A stretch of 64,000 nt of DNA from Imbricaverruca yamaguchii (GCA_034440575.1 JAOTOL010001636.1:1543501-1607500), one strand, 5' to 3'; shown: positions 35,585-48,099, counted from the stretch's first letter. Notes: generated from the sequence alone by a model not told the origin. Numbers and translations are program-made.

Positions 35585-36458
35585 CATTAACCCGCGCCGT
35601 CTTTCCTGTCAGATCCTCCCACCCCAGCTCGGGGTGGGGGGGGGGGCGGTTGAAGACCCCCTGTAAAATCCAAACTAAGCATCGCGCGAAAACGAAAGAG
35701 GTGTCATCGGAAAGCGCTCGACGAGTAGGGTCCGGGTCCACCCTCCAAAACACTTTCCCCCCAAAAGTGACGTCACCAGGGGGGCTAGATTTTCACGACT
35801 TCACGACTTACATTATGTTTTTGACTCTGGGGGGTTCATTTTGGGGATATATTTTAAAACAAAATTTATTTGGAATGAGAAAAGGACAGCGAAATCGACC
35901 AGCGCTATAATTTTTGGGGAATCCCCAAAATAATATTTTTTTAAATTTACTTTTCGAAATCTACATTTTTTTCTCACGTTTTCGAGTTTTCACGTTTTCT
36001 TTAATTTTCCTTTTCCAATGGTTAGAGCAGACAGAGAAACGTTGTTCGAAATCAACTTGCCCTAATACAAAATGCTTACTTTAGCCAGAATCCTGTATTT
36101 GACCTGCAATTTGGCAAATCCTCAAAATTGATAGGTAGTCAAAAGCGAAAAAAAGAGAAAAATTCAACTGTACGTTTTGTTGCATCCGTAAAGATAAGCA
36201 AACGCTGAAAGTTTCATTAAAATGTCTGTATCTGTTAAAGCGTGACGACTGGCTGAACTTTTTTGGAGGTGACCTCACTTGACCTTGATTAACTCGTTGA
36301 CCCTAGATGACCTGACCTAAACATTTTGAATCAGCTTGTCAAATTGATGTGGGAAAAGGTATGCCAAATTTGGGCGCGCTGCCGCGCGCCGTTCGTCCGC
36401 TATCCGCGAAAAACCTCAGGGGGCCCCCATCTCCACCCCGAGACGGGACGGGTTAATG
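35585..36458. mobile_element. Probable non-autonomous DNA transposon
   Basis: The ends carry inverted CATTAACCCG: 35585-35594 on the + strand, and its reverse complement CGGGTTAATG at 36449-36458. Next to both ends are matching CCGTCT and TCGGGGTGG motifs. The interior has no coding potential but holds GGTGTCATCGGAAAGCGCTC, a phrase of a kind I associate with invertebrate MITEs. A clear target duplication was not found. Superfamily unknown. Confidence 0.45.
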
Positions 36459-36489
36459 CCCCCTATCTGAGCGCTCAGTTGATAGTGGT

Positions 36490-36685
36490 TGTTGTTTATA
36501 CATTGGGTGGTTCACGGTGCATTTTATGTACGATCACGGCTAATGGTGCCACCCACGGTGTTTCACCGGTGGGCCGCGTGATTGGGAAATGTCCCGAGCG
36601 GTGCGAGTGTTGAACCCAGGGTCTTCATACCCAAAACTCAACACCTTACCCACTCGGCCATCCCCGGCCCCCGCCAGGGGTTGTC
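36490..36685 (-). mobile_element. tRNA-derived SINE-like element
   Basis: On the - strand a perfect A box TGGCCGAGTGG lies at 36650-36660, followed by a GGGTTCAACAC B-box-like motif at 36607-36617. An unrelated body of about 110 bp then ends in TATAAACAACAACC near 36490. The B box deviates from consensus and no clear target duplication was seen. From 36700 to 37430 the sequence is GC-rich without a supported gene. Confidence 0.5.
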
Positions 36686-37439
36686 TCCAGTGCTCTGGAG
36701 AGGACGTTATTCTGAGCCACTGCCCAGCCCGAGGCGGCCGCCATAGCAGCATCGGAGCGGCGGCCGAGTATCGGCCGAACGGCCAGCCGAGCGTCACGGC
36801 GACGTTCCAACACGGCGCGGCACAGGGCGTCGGCGCCGGCGGACAATGTGGCCGGCCGCGTGTGGCGGCTGAATGGTGACCATTGTCATGCAGAATGGAC
36901 GGCCCGCTGAATACACGGCCTGACGGCCGGCTGTCGACAGTAAACCGGGCGGCGCAGGCCTGGTGGCGGGTGTTTTCCGCTCGTTCTGGCCGGGATGGTG
37001 CCGGCAGCCGGCGAAATGGCAGCGCGGCAACCGTGGGCCGGCGGCTGTTACGCGTCCGTATCTCTCCAGCCGGCGGCGCCGCCGCCGCCGTGAAATATTC
37101 TCGCGCGTGCGATCCAATTTTATTTTTCGCGCTGTTGTCGATGAAAAGATGGCGTACCGGGTGCGCCAGTGCAGCTCAGCTCCGCTTTGATGCCGCGGTG
37201 CTGCTGCCGCCTCCGACCGGCCGACTGACATATGTGGAGCACTCGGCCCGCGACAGTCGTGTTGGAGGTCTGTATTGGCGTCGTATCTTCGCCAGCCCGA
37301 CTTGGCGGTGTAGTATATCTGAAGAGAGACGGCCGTCGGTGCAGACGGCGGCCTGGCCGGGCATTTATTGCCCAACTATTCGAGTTACACCGAAACGTCA
37401 TCCGAACGTGAGCCTGTGGTAGGCGGCCACGACCTCTGC

Positions 37440-38010
37440 TGCGTAATCGACGGCAGCGGTGGTCGTGTAGACCCCTGCTGCGGCCCGTCCGGCAGTGTAG
37501 ACCCCTGCTGCGGTCCGTCCGGCCGTGTAGACCCCTGCTGCGGCCCGTCCGCCTGCTGCGGCCCGTCCGGCCGTGTAGACCCCTGCTGCGGCCCGTCCGG
37601 CCGTGTAGACCCCTGCTGCGGCCCGTCCGGCCGTGTAGACCCCTGCTGCGGCCCGTCCGGCCGTGTAGACCCCTGCTGCGGCCCGTCCGGCCGTGTAGAC
37701 CCCTGCTGCGGCCCGTCCGGCCGTGTAGACCCTCTGCTCTCGTCCGGCCGTGTAGACCCCGCTGCGTCCGGCCGTGTAGACCTGCTGCGGCCCGTCCGGC
37801 CGTGTAGACCCCTGCTGCGGCCCGTCGGCCGTGTAGACCCGTCCGGCCGTGTAGACCCCTGCTGCGGCCCGTCCGGCCGTGTAGACCCCTGCTCGCGCCC
37901 TGCTGCGGCCCGTCCGGCCGTGTAGACCCCTGCTGCGGCCCGTCCGGCCGTGTAGACCCCTGCTGCGGCCCGTCCGGCCGTGTAGACCCCTGCTGCGGGC
38001 CGTCCGGCTG
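37440..38010. repeat. 30-bp minisatellite, about 18 copies
   Basis: The unit contains GGCCGTGTAGACCCCTGCTG and CGGCCCGTCC. The centre (37730-37860) has deletions. From 38010 to 38555 nothing else is supported. Confidence 0.95.
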
Positions 38011-38554
38011 TGTTTGCCGCAGGCTGTGTCCCGGTGTCAATACGGCGGACTCACGGACACCATGTGATATGCAGCACATGGCGGGACAACAAGCACCGCC
38101 GGTGGTGTTAGTTGTCCCGCTGCCCCGGTCGACCAGAATCGCTCGGGTCAATGTCTAGCACTGACATTTCCGAACGGGTGTCGACAGACTGCTGGTATCG
38201 TATTACCTGGCCTGTCAATTCGTGAGAAGTTGTTTTGTTTCTCCGACACAGCAACACTTCATTGAGTCTTCTGAGTGCTTTAGAACGAGTTCATTTCAGC
38301 GCGGTGTTGCATACCGAGAGTGTAGAATTATCGAGACGCTGTCGAAGTAATGTGAACTATGCTACAGGAGAGTTTGATCGCCTGCTACATTGTCTGGAGC
38401 TATGTCTTTGCTTATATGTTGCCTGTGGTAAGAGTGTGTCATGTGGTGCGGGGGAAACACAATGTAATGCTTAAACCAATTACAATTTTTGAGTCAAACT
38501 TCTTGTTTAGGGGAATAATTAATGCTGGTGACAAATCCGCGGCATGCATTTTTG

Positions 38555-38995
38555 AAGTGATGACGTTTGTCCTGTTTGAGGTGGTGATATGTGTGTTGTT
38601 TGTGGTGGTGACATTTGTCCTGTTTTGAGTGGTGATATTTGTTGTGTTTCAAGTGGCGACATTTGTTCTGTTTGAGGTGGTGATATTTGTCATGTATCGA
38701 GTGGTGACATTTGTCGTGTTTGGGGTGGTATTTATTTGTCGCGTTTGGGGTTGTGATATTTGTCGCGTTTGGGATGATGTTATTTGTCCTGTTTGAGGTG
38801 GTAATATTTCCCGTGTTTGGTTTGGTGATATTTGTGCTGGTTTTAGTGGTAATATTTGTCGTGTTTGGTTTGGTGATATTTATCGTGTTTGGGGTGGTGA
38901 TATTTGTCGTGTTTGGGGTGGTGATATTTGTCTTCTTTCGGTGGTGATATTTGTCCTGTATGAGGTGGAAATATTTATCCGGTTTTGGGTGGTGA
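38555..38995. repeat. Degenerate 24-bp minisatellite
   Basis: GTGGTGATATTTGTCGTGTT units (24 bp) recur about 18 times with many substitutions. The T/G-rich strand encodes a false hydrophobic repeat of the VVIFVVFG type. From 39000 to 40830 I see no supported gene or repeat. Confidence 0.85.
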
Positions 38996-40834
38996 TGTTT
39001 ACCATCTTTGGGGTGACAGGCGTACACAAGGCCGTTCGTTATCATGGGGATAAGACAAGGTAATAACCTCCTCAAATGGTGCAACACATTCCCCGTGCTC
39101 ACAATGCCGACAGACGCTACATATAATGCCTCGATCATTCACTTTAATGCATCGTAAGAAGACGCGAGCGTTGAAGCCCAGCAATAATGGTCGCCGATGT
39201 CGTTACGTTATTTGGTGGTGTGTTGTACATGCGTGATTCTGTAAGCTGGTTTTGTTCCCATCACGTCATTCAACAGTTTTAATCCTGCCTTCTAATGACC
39301 CGTGCATGCTTTCAAATGAGGCAGGAATGGCCCATCTGGGCCTATGTTACCATATTAAACGTCTATCCCTCCTAATGGAGGTCAGAGTACACAGAATCAA
39401 TAGGCCCAAAATGGTCCCGCAGTTGGCGCGCTCTAAAGCGGCAACCCACCACCACACAGTGTTAATGTATTTGCAAAGTAGTCATAAATTGCCATTCCTT
39501 TGCCTTCCGAGCATTGGTGACCAGTGAATTAAAACAATATATCAGTCCGCATACAATTATAGGTGTCAATATATCTATACCTGCTGAGCATTGTCGAACC
39601 ACGAACTCAACCAATGTTCCATTTCACGCACGATTGTATTAATTACGTTACGTTTACCTGCCCGGCATTGGTGACGGGTACATTCAACAAATGTGCCCTT
39701 TCGCGCACAATTCGATGTTCATTACTTGTGATGCAGCACTGAGAGCTGCGTTCTTTTTAAAAAGGACTCCTAACCTTACAGCTGATCCGATAAGAAAATG
39801 TGCCGTTCCTTTCCGATATATTGAACATGGCTAGAAAGGCGGTGGTATTATTTGTATTGTATATTTGCTTTGCCCATGTGTTGCATCTCTATCCATGTAT
39901 CTGACATGGATTATATCAACAGTTGCGTTATATTCTGAGGTCTTCGGATCGGATGTACAATAAGTGAATGTGATCACGATTTCAGACATGCTGAAGCATG
40001 TATTCAGCCTCTGCTTATGCCTTGTTTCCCTGACAATATACTCGAAACGTCGGGAAATATCATTGAATTTCAATCTGAAGCGATCATTCGTCACCCAATA
40101 TATTTATAATTTTGCGTTCATCATTCCACTTTTCACGGTTATGTCCCTCAGGCAATTAAAGATCGCTCGATATGCGTACAATTGTGCAATTTGTTGGCAG
40201 TTTATGTGTTGTTTTCGTTTAAGCTCTTTCCAATTCCATTAACCGCGGTGCCCACTAATTCCAGGTAAGTTCTCAGAGCGGAATTATTGTCCGGCCGCCG
40301 TATGGGCTCGGCCATTCGAGGCTGTGGTCATCCACAGCGGACCAGTTGGGTGTGGTTGGATCTACCAGCCCCACAACCCTGTGACGTGTGATCCAGGAAC
40401 CTGGCTCCCGTGGCCCTTGTGCTCAACGCATCTATGGCGCCGATGAACCTTCATCTCTTCAAATTAATGGACATCCGGGCAGTTCCACCAAGCCGCACAG
40501 TCGTGTATTGTCATGTCGTCTAGCTACACGTGGAAGCACCGGTCTCCAGTCAGGGCGCGCTATCAGCCATCCATCGGCATCGGCAGGTCACACACGCGTG
40601 AGGGCTCTTTGAGCCGTATATTGGCCCATTGTGTGCTGGTGTGTGCGTGTGGTACGTGGTGTGGCCCGGCCTGTTGTCTAGTGATGTGTGCGAGGCCTCT
40701 GTAGCAGTGCCGACCTCTCGTCTGTTGATTTATGCAGATGGTGCCATTGTCGTCACAAATAGCTTGTCAGTCTGGCTGGGCGTCCTGGCGCCTGAATATC
40801 CTGTATAGGTGTATTGTTTCCCACACGGCCGTCC

Positions 40835-41095
40835 GGTGTGGCCGAGCGGGCCGGCCGGCCGGCGGGCAGTCAGTCACGTGACAACGGTCCGGTGTGGCCG
40901 AGCGGGCCGGCCGGCGGGCAGTCAGTCACGTGACAACGGTCCGGTGTGGCCGAGCGGGCCGGCCGGCCGGCAGTCAGTCACGTGACAACGGTCCGGTGTG
41001 GCCGAGCGGGCCGGCCGGCGGCAGTCAGTCACGTGACAACGGTCAGGCCGAGCGGGCCGGCCGGCCGGCAGTCAGTCACGTGACGACCGAGCCGT
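40835..41095. repeat. 52-bp minisatellite with GTCACGTGAC palindromes
   Basis: Five copies contain GTGTGGCCGAGCGGGCCGG and CAGTCAGTCACGTGAC. Each has the palindromic E-box decamer GTCACGTGAC. Small indels sit in the CCGG run. From 41100 to 42860 nothing else is supported. Confidence 0.92.
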
Positions 41096-42867
41096 CGGCG
41101 GCGGTGTGACCCGGCAGACGGACGGGGTCACCAGTCGACGCCAGGACCGACCTGGTGGTGGCCACCCGTCGGCGCCCCCCTCTGTGGGCAGAGCGGGAGC
41201 GCACTGCTGCACTGATGCACAGGGGGCCGGATGGCCGGCTTGACCGTCCATATCTTAGCCGTTCCGGGAGTCGCTTGTCAGCCGGCACTGTATTGAGATG
41301 GAGCGTCGACATTTGCCGCTAGTGCTGCGGGTCTGTCTCGCGGACCGCTCGTTGGCGGGAAGTAGATGCAGCCATTCCGGACCTGTTCCCGGGCCAAGGG
41401 TTGGCCACCCCTGCGCACCGCCCCATACATCCGCCGGCTTTTCCCCTGGGGCAGGACGTGGCTGCCGCCTCTCGCCGACATGTGTCCACCGCAACGTGCC
41501 GACAGTGCTTAATGCAATGTTCTTGTTCTTAGTAGAAGAGTTCTGGCATGTCGTTGTGTTGGCCAGCATATGGAATCCACCAGACGTCCGGAAATTGCTT
41601 TGCGTTTGTTCCGTATTCCGTCACCGGTAGGTAGTGATTGATCATGAATGGCTGCACGTGACTATGTTGCGAAAATTACATCTTTCATTGGTTTGTAAAC
41701 TGTCGTTGGAAAACGAACGGACAGGTAATGCAATGAGGTACTGGTTGTGATGGTAGCAAAAGAGTATAGACATTTCATCAAAATAGTTATGTTCACCGAA
41801 GTGAGCAGAAGGCTCCAAAATAGCATCACTCATTCCATTTTGCGTGTTGTTATCGCGGAAATTATTGAGAAGACAATGCTATGCCACGGAAGCTTCCTAT
41901 TTCCATCAGGTTTACTTTAAGTCCCAGTTAATAATAATGCGCTAATGGAGGTGGAATATATCGCCAGGATTAGTTTGACATCGTTTAGGTTCAATGCCTG
42001 ATTTTCGCATACATATAAGTCGCTTGTCAAACAGAGACGGCAACTTGATTCGGTATCGACGGCGGTAATGTTGGTGCCTCCTTCTAATAATGCAGTCTTC
42101 TCTTCTTAGACATTATATCTTGTCTTTAAGCCGTGCAACAAAACCATCAATGCGTCCCGAGGAAGATAAATGTGTCCTGTGGCCTTTGGCAGTAGGAAGC
42201 TTCTGAAAATGCCTTGTAATGAGACGTAAGAAAATTGCCGACCTTGGCTTTTTTATTTGTTTCATTCGCGCAACAATATTGGCGGTAAAGACTTGTGCCC
42301 GGATCAGCAGAGTGGGGTCTACTGATGTTGAATGTTTAATGTGGCATTTATTCACAGTGAGTCACTGCGGAGCCCATTACGTATTGGTTCTTTTTGTTTC
42401 GCTTCCTTTGGTTGGCAGTGATCGAGCTCACTTTGGCAGACTGTGACAGTGCGCAAAGGCACGCCCAGGCAATGGTTCCAGATGGGTCAATGTTAAACAA
42501 GGCAAAGCAGGGCTGCACCAGGTCTGCGGTATGTCATGCAAGCAAGCTCACTTAATGAGAAAATCAACATGATCTGTAATTCCTAAGTACATTAAGAAAA
42601 AGGCTCGGCGACCAAGATGCGTAATTTTGTATGCCGATTTCACACAGGGCATTAATCAAGTGGAATATTTGTCCAAGTTACTGATAAATAAAGTTTTCAG
42701 ATTAATCATAAAATATTAAGCAGCTTGCCTTCCTTCGTCGAATATTTACTCATTTTCTAGCGCCCTTACCAGTGCAGCCTTTTTCATGCTATATTTGTGT
42801 CTAAGTTATATCCTCCCGTTTCTAATGCCAACTATTATATGTTATTATATGCCAACTATTATATGCC

Positions 42868-43530
42868 AACTGAGAATGTTCGGGGCAGTAAATAGGAATG
42901 CATCATACAGAAGTGAGGAAGTGATCAGGAAGCTTTACTGTGCAAACGTCAGGCCACATTTGGAATACTGCATCCAAGCTTGGTTTCCTAGCTATGAAAA
43001 GGATTGTTGGCTTTTAGAGAGAGAGTACAAAAGAGGACTACAAAAATGGTTAATGGCATAAGCAACCTGGCATATGAGGAAAGATTGAAGAAATTGAATA
43101 TGTTTTCACTTAGATATAGAAGGCTGAGAGGAGATCTCATCGAGGTCTTTAAATTTGTCCATGGTCTGGAGAGGGGATACCTTGGGGAAATGTTTGAATT
43201 TAACAGAAATGATTCAATTAGAGGTCATGAATTCAAAATTAAAGTTAACCACAGCAGAACAAGGTTAAGGCAAACTTTCTTCACCAACAGGGTAGTAGAA
43301 CACTGGAACCAGCTGCCAGAAAACATTGTCAGTAGCAGCACATTGAACATGTTTAAAAACAGCATAGACAATCATTATAAGAATAGAGGGCTTGCTTTTC
43401 AGTATTACAGGGAGGGCTGATTGACAAATTTGGTGGGCAACTGGTTCAGTGTACAGAGTGCAACCAAGAAGGGCCCTTGTGGCTCATAGTTGCACTAATC
43501 TTTTATGTCTTTATGTCTTTATGTCTTAAT
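42868..43530 (+). mobile_element. 5'-truncated CR1 retrotransposon (3' end only)
   Basis: From CTGAGAATGTTCGGGGC to the terminal TTTATGTC octamer repeats near 43505-43530 this copies the 3' end of the CR1 at 52974-56555, in opposite orientation. By eye they differ at only a few percent of positions. An extra GA in a GA run near 43020 breaks the frame that should run through the C-terminal thumb region. The octamer tail and lack of a target duplication are CR1 features. Confidence 0.92.
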
Positions 43531-43651
43531 ACCTCGGTTTGCCTGTCCCCAGTCCTTGGAATTGCTTCGTATGATCATGAAGCCAATGTGTTGTACTGCA
43601 TCTATGATTACAACTCATGATTTAGCATGGTAAAATGAGGTTTGCCCGAAT

Positions 43652-43708
43652 GGACGCTGTATAACCACTGCAGTTGATGTGCCCTAAAACCCAAATAACT
43701 AACTAATT
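43652..43708 (+). mobile_element. Micro-retroposon (LINE tail only, 57 bp)
   Basis: It starts at TGGACGCTG (hairpin base) and ends in CCCAAATAACTAACTAATT. The flanks are AGGTTTGCCCGAA (43639-43651) and AGGTTCGTCCGAA (43709-43721), a 13-bp duplication with two transitions. It lies 120 bp from the CR1 3' end. From 43720 to 46430 I see no supported gene. Confidence 0.85.
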
Positions 43709-44999
43709 AGGTTCGTCCGAAGCAGCGCCATTGTGATGCTGGTTATTTATGTTCACTGGGTCGGTGCATTTACTCGCTAGTATATATGTGGAATTGTTGG
43801 CTAAAGCTGTCAGTTATGATGCCGCGCAAGTGTTTTATGAGCAGTGCCACATTCATGCTCAGCTATGCAGCAGTGCGCTGTGGGCCACGTATTGGCCTCA
43901 TCTAGTTCAGATCTAGATGAATTGACCTTATCAGGTATTTGTATTATAAAATGTGTAATTCCTGAGGCCATAAAAAAAATGCTGTTCGACGCGTGTCCCA
44001 ACATTTTTGCATGCCGATTCCCCCAGCGGATTAAGCAAATTTGAATATTTTATAGCATTGCTGGTGCCATCACGCTGTTCAGATTAATTTCAAAATGTCA
44101 AACTGCCAGGGATTATATGTACATGACAATTATGGCCAAGTTTCCGCTCAATTATACAAAGCTCAGCGATCGCAATATGCCAGCTCCCAAGAGCAGGTAA
44201 TCGTCTGTAAAGACGGTGAACTGGTTCTGCGGAAAATGCACCCATCGAGTTCTGCACTCACTGCATGTTTAAGAGCTTTAAGCATGCAGGTTCAATTTAT
44301 TGCTTGTCGTCGAAATGTAACAGGCAGCAATTCAAGCCATGGGGGGCTGGCGAAAGGTTACACTAGTTAGCGGGTTCACGAATTAAAATTGCAGCTGAGC
44401 TGGTCGCGCCGCCGACGTACCCGGTGTGTATGTCCAGAATACACGCGGCATTTGCCTCGGGCGTGATCTCAGATCTGATGTGTGTGGCGCGCATTTTGTC
44501 GGTAATCACTATCCACATGTTGCACCGACGTCGAGCTACGGGCGCGCCTGGACACCACGGTGGCGAGGAAAAAAACACATAATGTGTGGAAAGTTTGACT
44601 TGCGCCGAGTGCCGCCGTGAAAATGTCTCGTTTCACGGTGTTGGAGATGGCCGATTGCGGGCCTCGACAATGTTGTCGCGGAGAAAATATAAGGGCGCCG
44701 TGGGCGTCACAGGGTCGTGGGCTGGGTGTTTGTGCAGTTTTACGGTCGTATCTTGTCTGGCTTTGGCGCGATCAGTGTGGGAACAGCCGCCAATGTGGAC
44801 AGATATCCGGTGCGTGTCACGTGTTGACGGCCGGCACCTCGGTGATGGCCAGACCTGCTCACTGCAGGCGTGCCGCCCTGTGGTTAGCCGATCTGGGAAC
44901 ACCCCATCGTTGCATACAGCACCGTCTGGGCTGCAGGGTGTGCATGTCGCCCGAAGGTATTCTTCACTGTTCCCCATCCATGGCCTCAGCCGGTGTGGA

Positions 45000-45080
45000 A
45001 CGTGTGCACGTGCCACGTGTCCGTAACACGTGCCACGTGCCACATGTCCGTTATGCGAATATCACGTGCAAGGCGTGTTG
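45000..45080. promoter_or_regulatory. CACGTG cluster
   Basis: CACGTG occurs five times in about 70 bp, four within CACGTGCCACGTGTCC-like repeats and one in ATCACGTGCAAG. CACGTG is the canonical E box. With no gene identified next to it this may simply be a short tandem repeat. Confidence 0.35.
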
Positions 45081-46439
45081 GCCATTTTTCGTGTAATATT
45101 CGCTCTCTTGGTATTTGGTTTTTCCGCGGCAGCCATTTCCAATAATTTCGCCCATTCTAACTCCGTGGTGAACTGTTGACGTGGACCGTTATTATGTTAG
45201 GAGTTGTTTCAGCCTGTCAGAGAAATGCGCCTGGCCTATGTGTATTCAGGACGGTGGAAATAAAACAGTATGCTGAAATATGGAGCAGTGTTGGCCGACT
45301 GAGAAAAGTGCGCGGTATGGGTGGGCCCAACGACTTTTCAGCATGATCACGGATCTCGATTTCTCACGTATTTGATCCAATGTTGCAATGTTTTCACGTA
45401 TGCAATGCGAACATTACGTTGTTGTCAGGTGGGACACGTCTCTGGCTTCGCCCCGTGTACGCTTATGTGGGGGGCTGGACCTCAAGGCGCTCCTAATTCG
45501 GTGATGCTTAGATGAGGAAAGGATGGCATCTCACGGAAAGATTTGGCATACAATGACAAAGATAAAATAGGGCCAGTACCTTCTATTCCGATTCTGATAG
45601 GAAAACTTTTGCTGGCTAGCCCAAGTAGAACAAACAATCGGTTTCACTTTTTTACTTACACATTTGTGTCGCTCGCCCAGAGCCACCACAACGTACCCAG
45701 TGCAAGATGATATGTGATTGGTGTCATGTCCAGGGCAATAGCAGACCGAGATGTTTACCATGCAACCAAAATTTTCCTTTCCCTATCTTGAAGATAGTCC
45801 GTCGCCAACACCTGTCCTTGTTTAGCGTTGACTTGTCATTGCTAGCTGCTACTGAGACCGGCCTGGTCGCATTCCTAGCTCCAATGCTGTCAACACAAAG
45901 GCAGTGACCATGCAGTCAGTCGACAGAGAGGCCGTGGGGACCCAGCCTGTTGCCTGTGGCAGCTGGTGGGGACAGTTGCTGGGTAATCTGACCCGGTGGA
46001 GTGCCTCGATCGCCACGCCCTCGGTGACGTTTTTGCGGCGTGCTGAATGCCGTCGCTGCTGCGCTGTGCTGAATGCCGGCTGTTTACTGGACTGGTGTGT
46101 ATGTGTGTGTATGTGTACGTTGAATGAACAGCTGATGTGGTGCATTAGTCCGGTGAAAGCGGTGGTTGGTCGGTGGCACGTGATCAGGGTGCCTGCCGAC
46201 TTCATTTGGGTCTGAGGTAGCCGAGCTGCAGTGCAAACCTCACCAGACTGAGCCACGGCTGCGTCTGAGGAAGCCGAGCTGCGGTGCAAGCCCCACTAGA
46301 CCGGACCACGGCTGCGTCTGGGGTAGCTGAGCGGCAGTGACGTGCCCACTGGACCATCTCGGTGTGGCGTCCTCATATCCGTCCACTCTGACCCAGCGAT
46401 GTCGTCGGGCTTACTGGCCCATGACTGCCACTGTCCACA

Positions 46440-46885
46440 CTGTCCCGGGGATGTCACCACCATCCCCATTATCCAGGTGATGTCACCACCGTCCTCGCTG
46501 TCCAGGTAATGTCACCACCGTCCCCATTGTCCCGGGAATGTCACCACCGTCCCCATTGTCCGGGTGATATCACCACCGTCCCCATTGTCCAGGTGATATC
46601 ACCACCGTCCCCATTGTCCCGGGTATGTCACCACCGTCCCCATTGTCCAGGTGATGTCACCACCGTCCTCACTGTCCCGGGAATGTCACCACCTTCCCCA
46701 TTGTCCCGGGAATGTCACCACCGTCTCCACTATGTCGGGGATGTCACCACCATTCCCACTGTCCCAGGAATGTCACCACTGTCCCTATTATCCCGGGGAT
46801 GTCACCGCCGTCCCCAGTGTCCCGGTAATGTCACCACCGTCTCCAGTGTCCTGGGTATGTCACTACCGTCTCCACTACGCCTGGG
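46440..46885. repeat. Minisatellite of about 29 bp, 15 copies
   Basis: The unit contains TGTCACCACCGTCCCCATTG and TCCCGGG, with moderate divergence. Confidence 0.92.
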
Positions 46886-46887
46886 TC

Positions 46888-47456
46888 ACCACCGTCGCCG
46901 CTGGACCGGCACGGTAGGGTTTCCTCCGTCGCCGCTGGACCGGCACGGTAGGGTTTCCTCCGTCGCCGTTAGACCGGCACGGTAGGGTTTCCTCCGTCGC
47001 CGCTGGGCTGACACGGTGGGTTTCCTCTGTAGCCACTGGGCTGGCACGGTAGGGTTTCCTCCGTCGCCGTTAGACTGGCACGGTATGGTTTCCTCCGTCG
47101 CCGCCGGACTGGCACGGAGGGGTTTCCTCTGTAGCCATTGGGCTGGCACGGTAGGGTTTCCTCCGTCGCCGTTAGACCGGCACGGTATGGTTTCCTCCGT
47201 CGCCGCTGGACCGGCACGGAGGGGTTTCCTCTGTAGCCACTGTTGTATGTGCGATTCGTTATGTCGACTTATATTCTGCAAGCTTAACTAGCTAGCATGT
47301 GCGATATATCGACGTGCATATAAGTTGTATTGTTATGGGCACTACATGACCAATATAGTCGATGCGCCTTAAATAAAGCCCTAATAACTAACTCTATAGC
47401 CACTGGACTGGCGCGGTGGGGTTTCCTCCGTCGCCGCTGGACTGGCACGGTGGGAT
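46888..47456. repeat. 34-bp minisatellite interrupted by a retroposon
   Basis: The unit contains GGCACGGTAGGGTTTCCTCC and GTCGCCGCTGGAC. The array runs 46888-47241 and resumes at 47392-47456 after the 150-bp insertion. Confidence 0.92.
47242..47391 (+). mobile_element. Retroposon with LINE-type tail inserted in a minisatellite (150 bp)
   Basis: The target duplication is CTCTGTAGCCACT (47229-47241) and CTCTATAGCCACT (47392-47404), both part of the host repeat unit, so the boundaries are exact. The 3' half (GGGCACTACATGACC, AGTCGATGCGCC, CCCTAATAACTAA) is the shared tail. The 5' 90 bp has no tRNA boxes and does not resemble the 18245 SINE head. Confidence 0.88.
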
Positions 47457-47742
47457 AGTCGATGGAGCCGTGCATGCGCCTTCGTCCGAAGTTTCTGCCA
47501 TGCATTATGCATGGCCGTTCTCAGCCGTCGGCTGAACGTGGCCCCGCGGCGGATTTGCCATGACGAAGTGACCCTCGCGAGCCACAATCTACAACAGCAA
47601 GCTCCAGTGCCTCGGGCGAGTCCGGCACCTGCGGGCGGCACCGGAGCGGCGCTAGCAGCTACAGCAGCTACAGCCAGAATCGCTCGGCACTTCAGTGTGC
47701 GAGTGAACGCGGTCATGGAGGCGGGCCGACAGGTGCCGTGTC

Positions 47743-47806
47743 GCCGCCACTTCCGCCACTTCCGTCACTTCCGCCACTTCCGTCACTTCCGCCACTTCCG
47801 CCGCTG
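47743..47806. repeat. 9-bp array of ETS-like CACTTCCGC
   Basis: Seven consecutive CACTTCCGY units (alternating C and T). CACTTCCG is the reverse of the CGGAAGTG ETS/GABP core. The surrounding 47500-48060 is GC-rich, with a TATATA near 48037. Confidence 0.85.
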
Positions 47807-48099
47807 GGCCGTAGTTCGTCGGCTCCGACGACAGCCTCCGCCGGCCGTCTCGTCGGCGTCGTTAGCTATCGGTCGGCTGGCAGACGTTGTGGCGCCGGCT
47901 AAATTATCGCTCCGCAGTTCATCAGCGTCCGGCCGACGGCGCTAGCGCGGCGCTGATTTATGGAGACGTGTCACTTGTCCGGCGGCGGGCCGCGCGGGGC
48001 ACGCTGAGAGTGGCTCCGGCCGTGGCCATGGCGCCAATATATAGGGCCCCTGTGCCGTCGGTGGAGCCCAGGCCGAAGACAGGGCCTCTGATCTGATGG

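Noticed and set aside
36700..37200. CpG-rich block as a gene promoter with AAGATGGCG near 37146
   Set aside because: No coding exon follows and the GC-rich repeats on either side explain the composition.
38711..38947. Hydrophobic frame resembling a membrane protein
   Set aside because: The VVIFVVFG pattern is the translation of a degenerate 24-bp T/G-rich minisatellite.
44586..45096. Overlapping 146- and 159-codon frames
   Set aside because: Three frames on two strands are open at once in GC-rich sequence, with no domain or codon bias favouring one.
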